A stretch of DNA of 64,000 nt from Acidobacteriota bacterium (GTDB taxonomy: Bacteria > Acidobacteriota > Blastocatellia > Pyrinomonadales > Pyrinomonadaceae). The translations under genes and the position numbers were made by a program. Below are positions 57,575 to 64,000 of the stretch, one piece after another. The notes beneath the pieces were generated by a model. The model was not told the origin of the DNA. It searched no databases and worked only from the letters and a program-made list of their open reading frames with translations. The first letter of the stretch is position 1, and every line of letters begins with the position of its first letter. The stretch lies in assembly GCA_023389035.1 (NCBI GenBank), contig JAEWFC010000024.1, positions 78,052-142,051 on the forward strand. The letters run 5' to 3'.

Positions 57575-57706
57575 CACCGACGCTTCCCTGTACCCAACAA
57601 TATCGAGCATCGCAGACCTGACACCTGACTTTTCCGTCACATAAGAGCTCGATGCATCCGCAGTTCCCTAAAGCTTACCGTTGAGCGACAGGTCTGCATA
57701 CGCAAG

Positions 57707-58195
57707 TTATTCAATAACTATCGTTTCCATCTGTTCATCGTTAGGAGTTTTTAGATATCTTATCGTTTTATTCTTACCGTGTCGGTTAAAAACTCCCCAG
57801 TGGAACGCATTTTTATCAGGCCTTTCGCCTCCCCCCGATATACCAGAGACTTTGCATGAGGGAAGATCGAGTTGAGACCAGTCAGTATAAGCTACGACAG
57901 TCAACAGTTTTGGAGTTGGAAACTTATCTGAAAAATATAACGACAGATCCTTGAGGTTCTCTGCCGAGAATTCGCTGTTCGGCATAAACACTTGAATGTG
58001 CCGAAGATTCTCGGATCGAAGTTCATTTGAAACAACCAAAAAGGGCGTTCCCGGCATTTTACACTCCGTTGAATTCCCGTTTGACCCATTCACAACAACA
58101 TTCGTGACATTCTGTTTTAGGAGAGCGTCCGATTGTGAACAGCTGAAAATATTAAGTACTATAACACCGCAAATAAAAAGACGAACCACTATCAT
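57707..58195 (-). CDS. small lipoprotein, possible immunity protein
   Basis: A 162-residue predicted lipoprotein: IVVRLFICGVIVLNIFSCSQ with the lipobox cysteine near residue 19, then a soluble domain containing NLRHIQVFMPNSEFSAENLKD and LLTVVAYTDWSQLDLPSC. The start at 58195 overlaps the stop of the HExxH toxin-tail fragment upstream (ATGA), the arrangement of a toxin tail and its immunity gene. A periplasmic lipoprotein would suit immunity to a secreted toxin. No family recognised with certainty. An 11-codon upstream extension lacks support. Confidence 0.6.
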   Translation of the reverse strand: MIVVRLFICGVIVLNIFSCSQSDALLKQNVTNVVVNGSNGNSTECKMPGTPFLVVSNELRSENLRHIQVFMPNSEFSAENLKDLSLYFSDKFPTPKLLTVVAYTDWSQLDLPSCKVSGISGGGERPDKNAFHWGVFNRHGKNKTIRYLKTPNDEQMETIVIE

Positions 58196-58542
58196 CCCTC
58201 CGCAATACCTCCGAATTTTGAATCGCATCCACTGTTGAAGAATCTGCTAACGGCATCAGAATCACTCATGCCAGGATCTTTTTTAATATTTAGGTCTGAA
58301 ACTAAAGCAGCGTCCAAATCTACTCCCAGAGAATTCAGCGTACCCGGGTAAACCAGATGTAAGACCTCATGCAAAAGAAAGTTCTTGTTCCCGAAATTAG
58401 TTTGGGAACTCCGATAGTAAATACCATCGGTTATACCCCCGCCACGTACAGTTAAGGCCGCTCCACCTTTTCTCAAACGATCAAATGCGCTACTTACAGC
58501 GATCTTTGCTGCATCTAGAACATTGCCTCCAAATGGATCTAG
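58192..58542 (-). pseudogene. orphan toxin C-terminal fragment with HExxH metallopeptidase motif
   Basis: An open frame of 117 codons without ATG, bounded upstream by a stop at 58543. It reads from LDPFGGNVLDAAKIA through a glycine-rich part and YYRSSQTNFGNKNFLLHEVLHLVYPG (motif HEVLH at about 58371-58357) to FFNSGCDSKFGGIAEG. The LDPFGG start looks like the junction where the RHS core (DPxG) ends and a toxin tail begins; HExxH suggests a zinc peptidase toxin. Only a TTG at 58476 could start it, without ribosome site. It is probably a displaced, silent toxin cassette. The RHS link is inference. Confidence 0.5.
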
Positions 58543-58892
58543 TCAGGCTTGTTCTGGTGCTTATATTCGATCCAAAGTTCTTTGGCAACTTCAAACGCTC
58601 TGGCTTCGCTACCGCCTATAAGCATTGCTATGGCACTCCATGGGTACTGTCCGGTCTTTCGTTGAACAATTACCCATTGCCCGAACCCATCGTAAAGAGG
58701 GTCTCTCTTTCTTTCCTCATTATTTACGAACGCGAATGCAAAGCCCTCAACGAACGACTGCATTTTTATTACGGAAGCAGTACCTAAATACATAGCCGGT
58801 CGCTCAAAAATTAAGTCCATCAGTTCACTTGTCGTCAGCGAGTTCATATCGTTTATCTCGGAAGTTGAACCGAGCCCACCCACCTTATCCAT
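58539..58892 (-). CDS. immunity-like hypothetical protein
   Basis: A 117-residue soluble protein. Core LTTSELMDLIFERPAMYLGTASVIKMQSFVEGFAFA is followed by GFGQWVIVQRKTGQYPWSAIAMLIGG and a helical end. The RPAMYLG...F..GF pattern resembles small immunity proteins found next to polymorphic toxin tails. An internal ATG (M16, MNSLTTSEL) may be the true start; neither has a good ribosome site. It overlaps the start of the toxin-tail frame by four bases. Function by context only. Confidence 0.55.
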   Translation of the reverse strand: MDKVGGLGSTSEINDMNSLTTSELMDLIFERPAMYLGTASVIKMQSFVEGFAFAFVNNEERKRDPLYDGFGQWVIVQRKTGQYPWSAIAMLIGGSEARAFEVAKELWIEYKHQNKPD

Positions 58893-58966
58893 TTCGTAAA
58901 TATTATCACCGACTTGAACACCTCCGACTATGAAGATCGTCCAACTGAAGCGCTTCTTTCATAAAC

Positions 58967-58989
58967 AAAAAAAGACGGAAACTGTTCCG
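58967..58989 (-). terminator. small terminator-like hairpin
   Basis: Minus strand CGGAA-CAGT-TTCCG stem followed by TCTTTTTTT. It lies downstream of the 59067-59372 gene and just beside the first decayed permease fragment. Confidence 0.5.
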
Positions 58990-59070
58990 CCGTCCTCACC
59001 GGTGCTTTCGCTCTTTATCGCTTTTCCGCTTTCTTTTCTTTTTTCTCTCTCGCCAAGCCTCTGGGACTAC
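58989..59070 (+). pseudogene. decayed copy of the ABC permease 3' end, part 1
   Basis: This stretch matches 57367-57451 of the second permease gene, including a 26-base identical run starting CTTTCGCTCTTTATCGC. The translation keeps LSLFIAFPLSFLFSLSPSLWDYSS against LSLFIAFPLSFLFALSPTFWAYRS in the intact gene, then breaks off. Part 2 of the same tail continues at about 60080 where this one stops. Confidence 0.8.
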
Positions 59071-59372
59071 TCCTCGGACTCTTTCTCTAAGACACCCACC
59101 TCAAAGACATCTTCAATTGGCCCGTAACCAATTAATTTCATCGCCGCTGCTAAATGATTGGGAACATGTGCAAGGAATTGGTGAAGGATGGAACTCACCT
59201 CCTCGTCAGATAAGGTATTGCTTTCGTCATATATTCTAATCAAACTTTCCAAATCACTTTGCCAGTCAGTAATATGAAACGCTATCTCGTTTGCATTTTG
59301 TTCGCTAGTAAGCGAATCCTGCATCGTCCTCGCAATTTGTTGAAAAACTATTTCTGTATTCTTGAATCTCAT
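59067..59372 (-). CDS. immunity-like helical hypothetical protein
   Basis: A 101-residue, mainly helical acidic protein: MRFKNTEIVFQQIARTMQDS, then EIAFHITDWQSDLESLIRIYD, a DEEVSSILHQFLAHVPNHLA stretch and a hydrophilic end VGVLEKESEE. A TTG-initiated extension to 59453 would overlap the upstream lipoprotein gene; the internal ATG is chosen. Lower GC than the core genes. It looks like a small immunity protein for a lost toxin, from size, acidity and setting; no family recognised. Confidence 0.5.
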   Translation of the reverse strand: MRFKNTEIVFQQIARTMQDSLTSEQNANEIAFHITDWQSDLESLIRIYDESNTLSDEEVSSILHQFLAHVPNHLAAAMKLIGYGPIEDVFEVGVLEKESEE

Positions 59373-59443
59373 TGAGGGACGCTCGCATGTTTCTGTTTGG
59401 ATGACGGGAAAGGCTGTCCCTATTGTACTATTATCTCTGCCTG

Positions 59444-59731
59444 CTATCGCCAAGTCGCGGTAGCGGAATTATATGTTACCGACTCACCAAGCCCAGTTCC
59501 GTACCAGATCTCGTATGTCGAGTCTGTCAGCCGTCGGTAATAGATCGGTCCTTCCTCAGATTCTGGCACTCCAAGTTCCCTGAGCGAATCCGGTAATCTC
59601 CTATTCGCACGGCTGAAAGTTTCAACCTTACTTATGTATTGTTCGGCCGCCTTTTGTTTGTCATAGTTCTGTGAAACAGAACAGGAAACTAATCCTAGCG
59701 ACAATAACAAAATGAGCAAGGTTTTTCGCAT
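59444..59731 (-). CDS. small lipoprotein, possible immunity protein
   Basis: A 95-residue predicted lipoprotein: MRKTLLILLLSLGLVSCSVS with lipobox LVSC, a helical segment KAAEQYISKVETFSRANRRLPDSL, and a beta-rich end PIYYRRLTDSTYEIWYGTGLGESVTYN. The end resembles the C-terminal sheet of pseudopilin-like small proteins. The start at 59731 is preferred to one at 59776 because it begins a proper signal peptide. Another small secreted immunity-type gene by context; function unproven. Confidence 0.55.
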   Translation of the reverse strand: MRKTLLILLLSLGLVSCSVSQNYDKQKAAEQYISKVETFSRANRRLPDSLRELGVPESEEGPIYYRRLTDSTYEIWYGTGLGESVTYNSATATWR

Positions 59732-59861
59732 ATGTGAAGGTCCTTCAAGTCGAACCATTTCAAACTGACCCACCACCCGCGAGCCTACCGTCGTAATATG
59801 GATCCATTCCCGTCAAAGCTGATCCACGGAACCGATCAACTGTTCTGTAACTGCAAATAAA

Positions 59862-59991
59862 ACAGGCCGGGCAGAACACACCGTTCTGATCCGGCCTTAG
59901 CTGGAAGCGTGTCCTCACATTTACGCTTAAAGCCTGCCCGGAAGACAATGGCGGGGAGCCGCTGCCGACCGTGCTTTGGCAAATACTATAA
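59862..59991. repeat. repeat element, copy A (hairpin plus GAGCC...CGTGCTT segment)
   Basis: Starts with a hairpin whose arms are CAGGCCGG and CCGGCCTTAG, then a variable part, then AGCCTGCCCG and GGCGGGGAGCC...GCCGACCGTGCTT, ending CTATAA. Copy B at 63043-63166 has the same order and spacing. On the minus strand both copies can be read in one frame with a shared STVGxGSLP-like string, so they may derive from the end of one ancestral gene. Together with the second permease fragment this accounts for most of the 439-base gap after the lipoprotein gene. Confidence 0.6.
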
Positions 59992-60079
59992 AGGGAGCGT
60001 TAATTGACCGCCAGGTCCGTGAAATAACTTTCACACCGCCGGCGGCTTATGACCTTTTCGAGTCTTCCTAAGACCCAAA

Positions 60080-60172
60080 GCATCGATCCACTCTCTTCAC
60101 TTCCCGCTCACTCTCTCACAATAGAATATTCCCAAACCACCGCCTTCCTCATCCCCACGCTCAAACGCCCCT
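60080..60172 (+). pseudogene. decayed copy of the ABC permease 3' end, part 2
   Basis: Matches about 57450-57554 of the second permease gene, best over GCTCACTCTCTCACAATAG onward; the translation keeps QTTAFLIPTLKRP against HTTAFLIPMIKRL. It resumes the permease sequence almost exactly where part 1 (ending 59070) stops, with about 1 kb of small genes between them. Confidence 0.7.
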
Positions 60173-60440
60173 ACCCGGCGTTGCCTTTCCGAAATTCGTT
60201 CTGCATGAATAGTACGCCGTCTGGTTTACATTGAGCAAAGAAAAACAATAACGCCGGCTTAAACTCAATGATTTTCAAAGCTGTCTCGAGACACGGGTTT
60301 GATAAGTATTCATCAAAGAGATCTGCAAGCCCATTCTCGATTACGCCGTCTTGATACTGATCGATTAAACACCTTCCAGCAAAATGAAAATCGAGGTCGC
60401 GGAGAAGTTTCTTGCACTTTCGTTTTTCGAAGAAATTCAT
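60171..60440 (-). CDS. small hypothetical protein, immunity-like
   Basis: An 89-residue protein starting MNFFEKRKCKKLLRDLDFHF, with a helical, acidic middle (NGLADLFDEYLSNPCLETALKIIEF) and FKPALLFFFAQCKPDGVLF. The start has a good AGGAGA ribosome site nine bases upstream. Its 3' end touches the second permease fragment, the same relation seen for the genes at 59067 and 57707 with their permease copies. Function unknown; probably an immunity protein by setting. Confidence 0.55.
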   Translation of the reverse strand: MNFFEKRKCKKLLRDLDFHFAGRCLIDQYQDGVIENGLADLFDEYLSNPCLETALKIIEFKPALLFFFAQCKPDGVLFMQNEFRKGNAG

Positions 60441-60634
60441 TATATAAGGTCTCCTATTCGTTAATCGGCACAATGCTGAAATGACGCTCCATCAAAAGGA
60501 CGAGGTATCCGATACGTGCTGGTAATTCCCGTCGAGAGCAGACCTCGAAATTCGTCCGCTGGAGAAAGACTATAGCATTTGTAAATCGTGGTTATAGCTG
60601 TTAGTGTACACCGAAAAAGGACTTAGCCATTTTT

Positions 60635-61432
60635 ATGAGTAGACTTTCAGAAAATACCGTTTTCGGTTACCGAGACAATGTTTACCTTATCGGTAGTAAT
60701 GTTTCGGGGGATTTCGTTGTAGGGAATATCGGCGCGGATGACGATTTTTTTCTTATTGCCGCTCGCCCGCCGTTTGAGTCTAACTATCCAATAATAACCG
60801 GCAATTTTTTAGACTCAGAAGGAAATATATTATTTAAGCTCGTGCAGAATGTGCTAGTTGTTAACCCTGGACATTGTTCAAAGGTGAAAAGTGATCGAAT
60901 AGGGTATGAGATCTACGATTCTGACGAGAATTTAATATTGAGAGTGCGAACTGAGTTTAAGAATTTGCCAGGGCAAACTGCCGAATTGTGGGTAACCACT
61001 ATCGAGGGGAGATTCTACGACAAGAACGGGGAGTTGGTAGTAGAAGCTTATGATGAATTAGGGTTTATTGAGACCAAGATAGGCTGCGCGATGGGATTTA
61101 ATGGCGCAGGATTCGCGTTCACTTTAGGTATGTCAGACGATCAAACGCAGTTGGCAGGGATTGCATTAACCAATCTCGGGCAGGTCTTCGTCCCCTTAAG
61201 CGGAACTCACCGCAACGAAACACTTCATCTTAGTGGGAAAGTTCTTATGCCCGATACAGTTATCGAAGATTGTGATGTAATCGTCGAAGATGGGAAATTT
61301 TTTCCAATGGGGAATGTTCGTTTCGCCAACAATCGTATAAACGTAATGGGTGAAGCAGCAAATCTGGCCAATTTCTTCGGAGTAAAACTAGAATCCCATA
61401 CAGAGCCGCCGAAGGGCGAGACATCAGAATAG
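60635..61432 (+). CDS. beta-rich hypothetical protein
   Basis: A 265-residue soluble protein, largely beta-strand by pattern: VYLIGSNVSGDFVVGNIGADDDFFLIAARPP, then IGYEIYDSDENLILRVRTEF and VTTIEGRFYDKNGELVVEAYD. The C-terminal third has alternating DTVIEDCDVIVEDGKFFPMGNVRF, like a beta-helix or sheet edge, and ends in a polar tail. No signal peptide. It lies 83 bases before the Shedu-like gene on the same strand and might belong with it. GC is lower than in core genes. Unknown function. Confidence 0.6.
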   Translation: MSRLSENTVFGYRDNVYLIGSNVSGDFVVGNIGADDDFFLIAARPPFESNYPIITGNFLDSEGNILFKLVQNVLVVNPGHCSKVKSDRIGYEIYDSDENLILRVRTEFKNLPGQTAELWVTTIEGRFYDKNGELVVEAYDELGFIETKIGCAMGFNGAGFAFTLGMSDDQTQLAGIALTNLGQVFVPLSGTHRNETLHLSGKVLMPDTVIEDCDVIVEDGKFFPMGNVRFANNRINVMGEAANLANFFGVKLESHTEPPKGETSE

Positions 61433-61515
61433 TCGGAATTCAGCACTTAAGCGATTTCTAAAAGCCGGGCGATCTCGTTTGTCCCGAGCGTTAAAGGCCG
61501 AATCTGTGAGGAGCC

Positions 61516-62784
61516 ATGCCAGAGTTTAAGGGAGAGCGGACCTTTAAGAATACTCTCACGAAGGAAGTTTTCCAATACATTGATGAAGCTCAGAAGATTG
61601 AATGTCTATCTCGTGAGGTCTTTAAGAAGCGCGATGAAATAATCCATTATCCTTTTGATGCGCGTAATGGATTAGTCAAACCGAAATATGACCATATCAG
61701 ACGTATTCGGTTCATCGGTCTAAATGGAAAGATTCCAGTCGGGTTAATAAAATCTCCTGCAAAAGGTTATGGTTTCACTCGCGTGCTATCACGGTTAATC
61801 TACCACCTAGATGAAACCTACGAGTTAACTGAGGTTCTGATTGAAAAGTATGCCACCACCGAGCTAGATCTTACCGCGAAGCGACTCAAGCTCTCACTGA
61901 AATCCCTTTCTGATCTCCACACCTCGTTTAACTCCGCTTTCGACCGTCAACGTTCTGAGATAAAGATTCTCATCGCTCAGAACCTTTATAGCCTTTTCAA
62001 GGGTCAGTGCCCAAAACCGAAAGCAACTTATACAAGAGGAACCGTTGCCGCATCACTTGCCGGATGGGGAAATTCGCTCAATGAGTTCTCTGACGCAGAC
62101 CGGGATGCGATTTACCAACTTTTCGAGAAGCTGTCGTTAACACCAGATTTTCTTTCGTCAGCGGCTCTCGCGAAGACCAAAGTGCTCATCGACAGTAAAT
62201 ACATTCAGGATGCTCTGACCGAATATGGAAAGTTGATGGCGTACTCCACCGATACCCCCACCTTGGAAAAGAAATGGCAGAAATTTCTGAAGGACAACAG
62301 CTGGATGTTCTCGTCGATTTTCGCGCAGCCGGTGATCCTTCACAAGGATGAGGCATTCGTCGGCGGAAAAAATATCGATAACAAGGATGGGAAATTAAGT
62401 GATTTCCTGCTCAAGAATGCTCTAAGTGGCAATGTTGCGTTTTTGGAGATCAAGACTCATAAAACACCGCTCCTCGACAAGAAGGCATACCGCGGTCTGA
62501 ATGTGTTCAGTACTACGAAAGAGTTGAGCGGATGCATTTCGCAGGTCCTCAACCAGCGTGACACGTTTCAAAAAGAATTCTATCAATTGCGATATAAGAG
62601 CAACGGGGCGCTAGAGACCCTCAACTCAAAGTGCGTCGTCATAATCGGCAATATTTCCGAAGCCACTCCAGAACAACGAGAGAGTTTCGAACTCATACGT
62701 AGCAATAGCAAGGATGTCGAAATCATTACGTTTGATGAACTTCGTGAAAAGGTCGAGGCTCTCCAGACACTCATGACAAAATAG
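61516..62784 (+). CDS. Shedu-like antiphage nuclease (DUF4263)
   Basis: A 422-residue protein with a C-terminal Shedu/DUF4263 nuclease domain (about 245-410). The conserved features are TLEKKWQKFLKDNSWMF (249-265), SDFLLKN with Asp296, FLEIK with Glu311 and Lys313 (the D...ExK of PD-(D/E)XK nucleases) and LSGCISQVLNQRDTF with Gln343. The N-terminal ~245 residues are a mixed, partly helical region that in Shedu proteins varies and is thought to sense or regulate. Shedu is a known single-gene antiphage system. A zinc-ribbon gene starts ten bases later. Low GC suggests transfer. Confidence 0.82.
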   Translation: MPEFKGERTFKNTLTKEVFQYIDEAQKIECLSREVFKKRDEIIHYPFDARNGLVKPKYDHIRRIRFIGLNGKIPVGLIKSPAKGYGFTRVLSRLIYHLDETYELTEVLIEKYATTELDLTAKRLKLSLKSLSDLHTSFNSAFDRQRSEIKILIAQNLYSLFKGQCPKPKATYTRGTVAASLAGWGNSLNEFSDADRDAIYQLFEKLSLTPDFLSSAALAKTKVLIDSKYIQDALTEYGKLMAYSTDTPTLEKKWQKFLKDNSWMFSSIFAQPVILHKDEAFVGGKNIDNKDGKLSDFLLKNALSGNVAFLEIKTHKTPLLDKKAYRGLNVFSTTKELSGCISQVLNQRDTFQKEFYQLRYKSNGALETLNSKCVVIIGNISEATPEQRESFELIRSNSKDVEIITFDELREKVEALQTLMTK

Positions 62785-62793
62785 GAGAAAGAT

Positions 62794-63030
62794 ATGATGT
62801 CAATTAAATATCCGGAGTCCCGCGCGAATGCGACAAATTGTAAACTTTGCAAAAATAACGGACAGATGGTCGACAATGGGTATATTTCCCTCGATTCTGT
62901 AGGAGGAAACGGTCACCGTTTGCTGAAACGGACGTGTCAGTACTGCGGATATACAATATTCTTTGACCCAAGCGTAGCAAAGAGGGCGGGATACCTCGGA
63001 TCGCATGAGGAAATTTTTCCGGAGGTATGA
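62794..63030 (+). CDS. small zinc-ribbon protein, downstream partner of the Shedu-like gene
   Basis: A 78-residue protein with two CxxC knuckles, CKLC (16-19) and CQYC (48-51), forming a zinc ribbon, and a basic segment GHRLLKRT between them. ATG at 62794 or 62797 follows an AGGAGAAAGAT ribosome site. It is ten bases after the Shedu-like stop, so the two are co-transcribed. It may bind nucleic acid or the nuclease; there is no established accessory gene of this kind for Shedu that I know of. Confidence 0.65.
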   Translation: MMSIKYPESRANATNCKLCKNNGQMVDNGYISLDSVGGNGHRLLKRTCQYCGYTIFFDPSVAKRAGYLGSHEEIFPEV

Positions 63031-63042
63031 TCAAAGGGAAAG

Positions 63043-63166
63043 CAGGCCGGAGAGAATCCCATTCTTTCCGGCCTTAGCGTTGGCGGTCCCTTACCGACCG
63101 CCGAGCCTGCTCGAAGGGTTAGAAGGCAGGGAGCCTTCGCCGATCGTGCTTAGGCCGTAGTTATAA
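63043..63166. repeat. repeat element, copy B, beginning with a long hairpin after the Shedu operon
   Basis: The 13-bp stem GGCCGGAGAGAAT / ATTCTTTCCGGCC (one wobble, loop CCC) lies 13 bases after the zinc-ribbon gene; without a T-run it may still act as a transcript end. It continues with GAGCCTGCTCG, GGCAGGGAGCC...GCCGATCGTGCTT and TTATAA, matching copy A at 59862-59991. The 767 bases 63031-63797 contain this copy, the 21-bp array and the end of the insertion element; no gene is supported before 63798. Confidence 0.6.
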
Positions 63167-63444
63167 GGAATCGGTTTCGGCCTGAAGGGTTCCGGCACTG
63201 AACGTATGAACGAGACCTTTTGCGACGCGCTTATCTGGCATCGGTTCGATGGGTCGATGAGTGACGACGATCGGACGAAGGTACCGAAACGAAGACATCG
63301 CGTGAATGGGGCGTGAAGGTGTTGGTGGCTGCGGTGGGTTTTGTGGGAATCGGGTCGGTTGGGTGCGGGTTGTGCGAGGTCGGTGTGTTGAGATCGGTGG
63401 AAGGCCCGTGTTTATTGGGTGATATTGCGTTTCGGGTGTTTTGG

Positions 63445-63717
63445 ATTAGCTCAAAGGTTCGATCTGTCACGCGGAAAAGCTCTTTTGTTAGCCGGAAAAT
63501 TAAGTTTGTTACGCAGAAAAGCTATTTTGTTAGCTGGAAAATTCAATTTGTTACGCAGAAAAGTCCTTTTGTTAGCTCAAAAATTCAGTTAGTTATATAG
63601 AAAAACCTCTTTGCTGCGTAAAAGAACTTCTTTACTGCAAAGAAAAGTGTCTGTTTTGTATAAAAGAGGCCTTGTTTTAGATGAAATGGCGTCTTTTTTA
63701 TATAACGGAGCTGCTTT
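63445..63717. repeat. 21-bp tandem repeat, 13 units
   Basis: Thirteen consecutive units of exactly 21 bases, unit starts at 63445, 63466, 63487 and so on to 63697. A typical unit is GTTACGCAGAAAAGCTATTTT; alternating units carry ACGCAG and AGCTGG, giving a 42-bp higher period in the middle. The translation in one frame gives a 7-residue repeat FVTQKSx/FVSWKIx, but it stays open only for half of the array on either strand, so a protein is unlikely. No CRISPR architecture (no variable spacers). Confidence 0.85.
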
Positions 63718-63797
63718 TTTGCGCGGGGTTGTCGGTGTTCTGTAGAAAAGCGGGCCGGGGCGAGCGGATATGTAAACCTCCCCACATTGTTACCAAG

Positions 63798-64000
63798 TTA
63801 AATTGGAGTCCTCGGGTTAAGGAGAACTTGTCCGCATGACTCGCTCGGAGGCATGCCTCCGAGCGAGTCATGCGGACGGCGGTGGTTGTAGAAATCGATC
63901 CACCTGGCCGTTAGTTCTCTCACCTCGTCCAAACTTTCAAAGGTGTACATATCGAGGATCGCCTGCCGATATGTTCTGTTGAACCTTTCGATAAAGCCGT
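63798..64000 (-). CDS. IS3-family transposase OrfB, C-terminal part
   Basis: The 66 visible residues are the end of a DDE integrase core: [18 protein letters not shown] with the catalytic glutamate of DDE in the conserved GFIERFNR context, then [23 protein letters not shown], the standard IS3 OrfB C-terminal motif, and a short tail ending NPRTPI. The gene is read from right to left and its start is beyond the window. The motif [15 protein letters not shown] lies on a perfect 48-bp palindrome. Confidence 0.92.
   Translation of the reverse strand, partial: GFIERFNRTYRQAILDMYTFESLDEVRELTARWIDFYNHRRPHDSLGGMPPSESCGQVLLNPRTPI
63830..63877. repeat. perfect 48-bp palindrome inside the transposase gene
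   Basis: The half GTCCGCATGACTCGCTCGG plus AGGCA is followed directly by its exact reverse complement, 24 bases each side without loop. It lies within the coding sequence of the IS3 transposase and keeps the reading frame. Confidence 0.9.

Larger units (their letters stand above)
63771..64000 (-). mobile_element. right end of an IS3-family insertion sequence (cut by window)
   Basis: The element runs off the window. Its terminus is marked by TGTAAACCTCCCCACATTG at 63771, beginning TG as IS3-family ends do. It contains the 3' end of the transposase gene. The other end and the target duplication lie outside. Confidence 0.8.

Noticed and set aside
59760..59948. 62-codon minus-strand gene across repeat copy A
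   Set aside because: No start support; the reading frame coincides with the repeat element. It may be a remnant of a gene end, which is noted under the repeat.
63313..63600. 95-codon open frame covering the 21-bp array
   Set aside because: Half is low-complexity repeat translation, the other half lacks features and a ribosome site; the array continues beyond the stop in another frame.
63445..63717. CRISPR array
   Set aside because: Regular repeats, but units abut directly and there are no unique spacers; no cas genes are in the window.

Overview
The window looks like a chromosome segment of an Acidobacteriota bacterium, probably of the Blastocatellia/Pyrinomonadaceae type. This is inferred from moderately high GC, the housekeeping gene types and their layout, and short composite intergenic repeats; no rRNA is present, so the placement is tentative. 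The organism should be Gram-negative: it carries a lipopolysaccharide export permease, Wza/Wzc export genes and heptose genes.

Region 1 (1-25 kb) is mostly housekeeping. It holds hslV-hslU, a C26 glutamine amidohydrolase, a four-gene run ending in recO and a fused LptF-LptG permease, the SAM-cycle genes metK and ahcY (each flanked by intergenic repeats), a large secreted protein, parA-parB, a bifunctional-nuclease-domain protein, miaB, dnaE, accA, ssb, a beta-propeller lipoprotein-like gene, a DUF465 gene, rimI and tsaB. Immediately after tsaB lies a small peptide-modification-like cassette: an NTP_transf_5 nucleotidyltransferase and, upstream of it, a protein joining a PqqD domain, a Tat-like signal and a 45-residue tail with 10 cysteines, preceded by a sigma-54-type promoter.

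Region 2 (26-48.8 kb) is one surface-polysaccharide locus. It contains a UDP-N-acetyl-L-6-deoxyhexosamine pathway (dehydratase/epimerase, RmlD-like reductase, WecB-like 2-epimerase), heptose activation genes (kinase plus a cytidylyltransferase-isomerase fusion), a GDP-mannose 3,5-epimerase, several GT4 and GT2 glycosyltransferases, two methyltransferases, a Wzy-like polymerase, a Wzx-like flippase, a Wzc-like tyrosine autokinase and a Wza-like export protein. A block of hairpin repeats at 39.3-39.9 kb sits between the plus-strand and minus-strand halves.

Region 3 (49-54.7 kb) returns to housekeeping genes: mutS, nagZ, a family 5 solute-binding lipoprotein, tRNA-Gly(GCC) and tRNA-Cys(GCA).

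Region 4 (54.7-64 kb) is accessory. A three-gene ABC exporter is followed by a string of small minus-strand genes that look like polymorphic-toxin immunity genes, with an orphan HExxH toxin-tail fragment among them. Two decayed copies of the ABC permease 3' end are interspersed. Next come an unknown beta-rich protein, a Shedu-like (DUF4263) defence nuclease with a small zinc-ribbon partner, a 13-unit 21-bp tandem repeat, and the right end of an IS3-family element that contains a perfect 48-bp palindrome.
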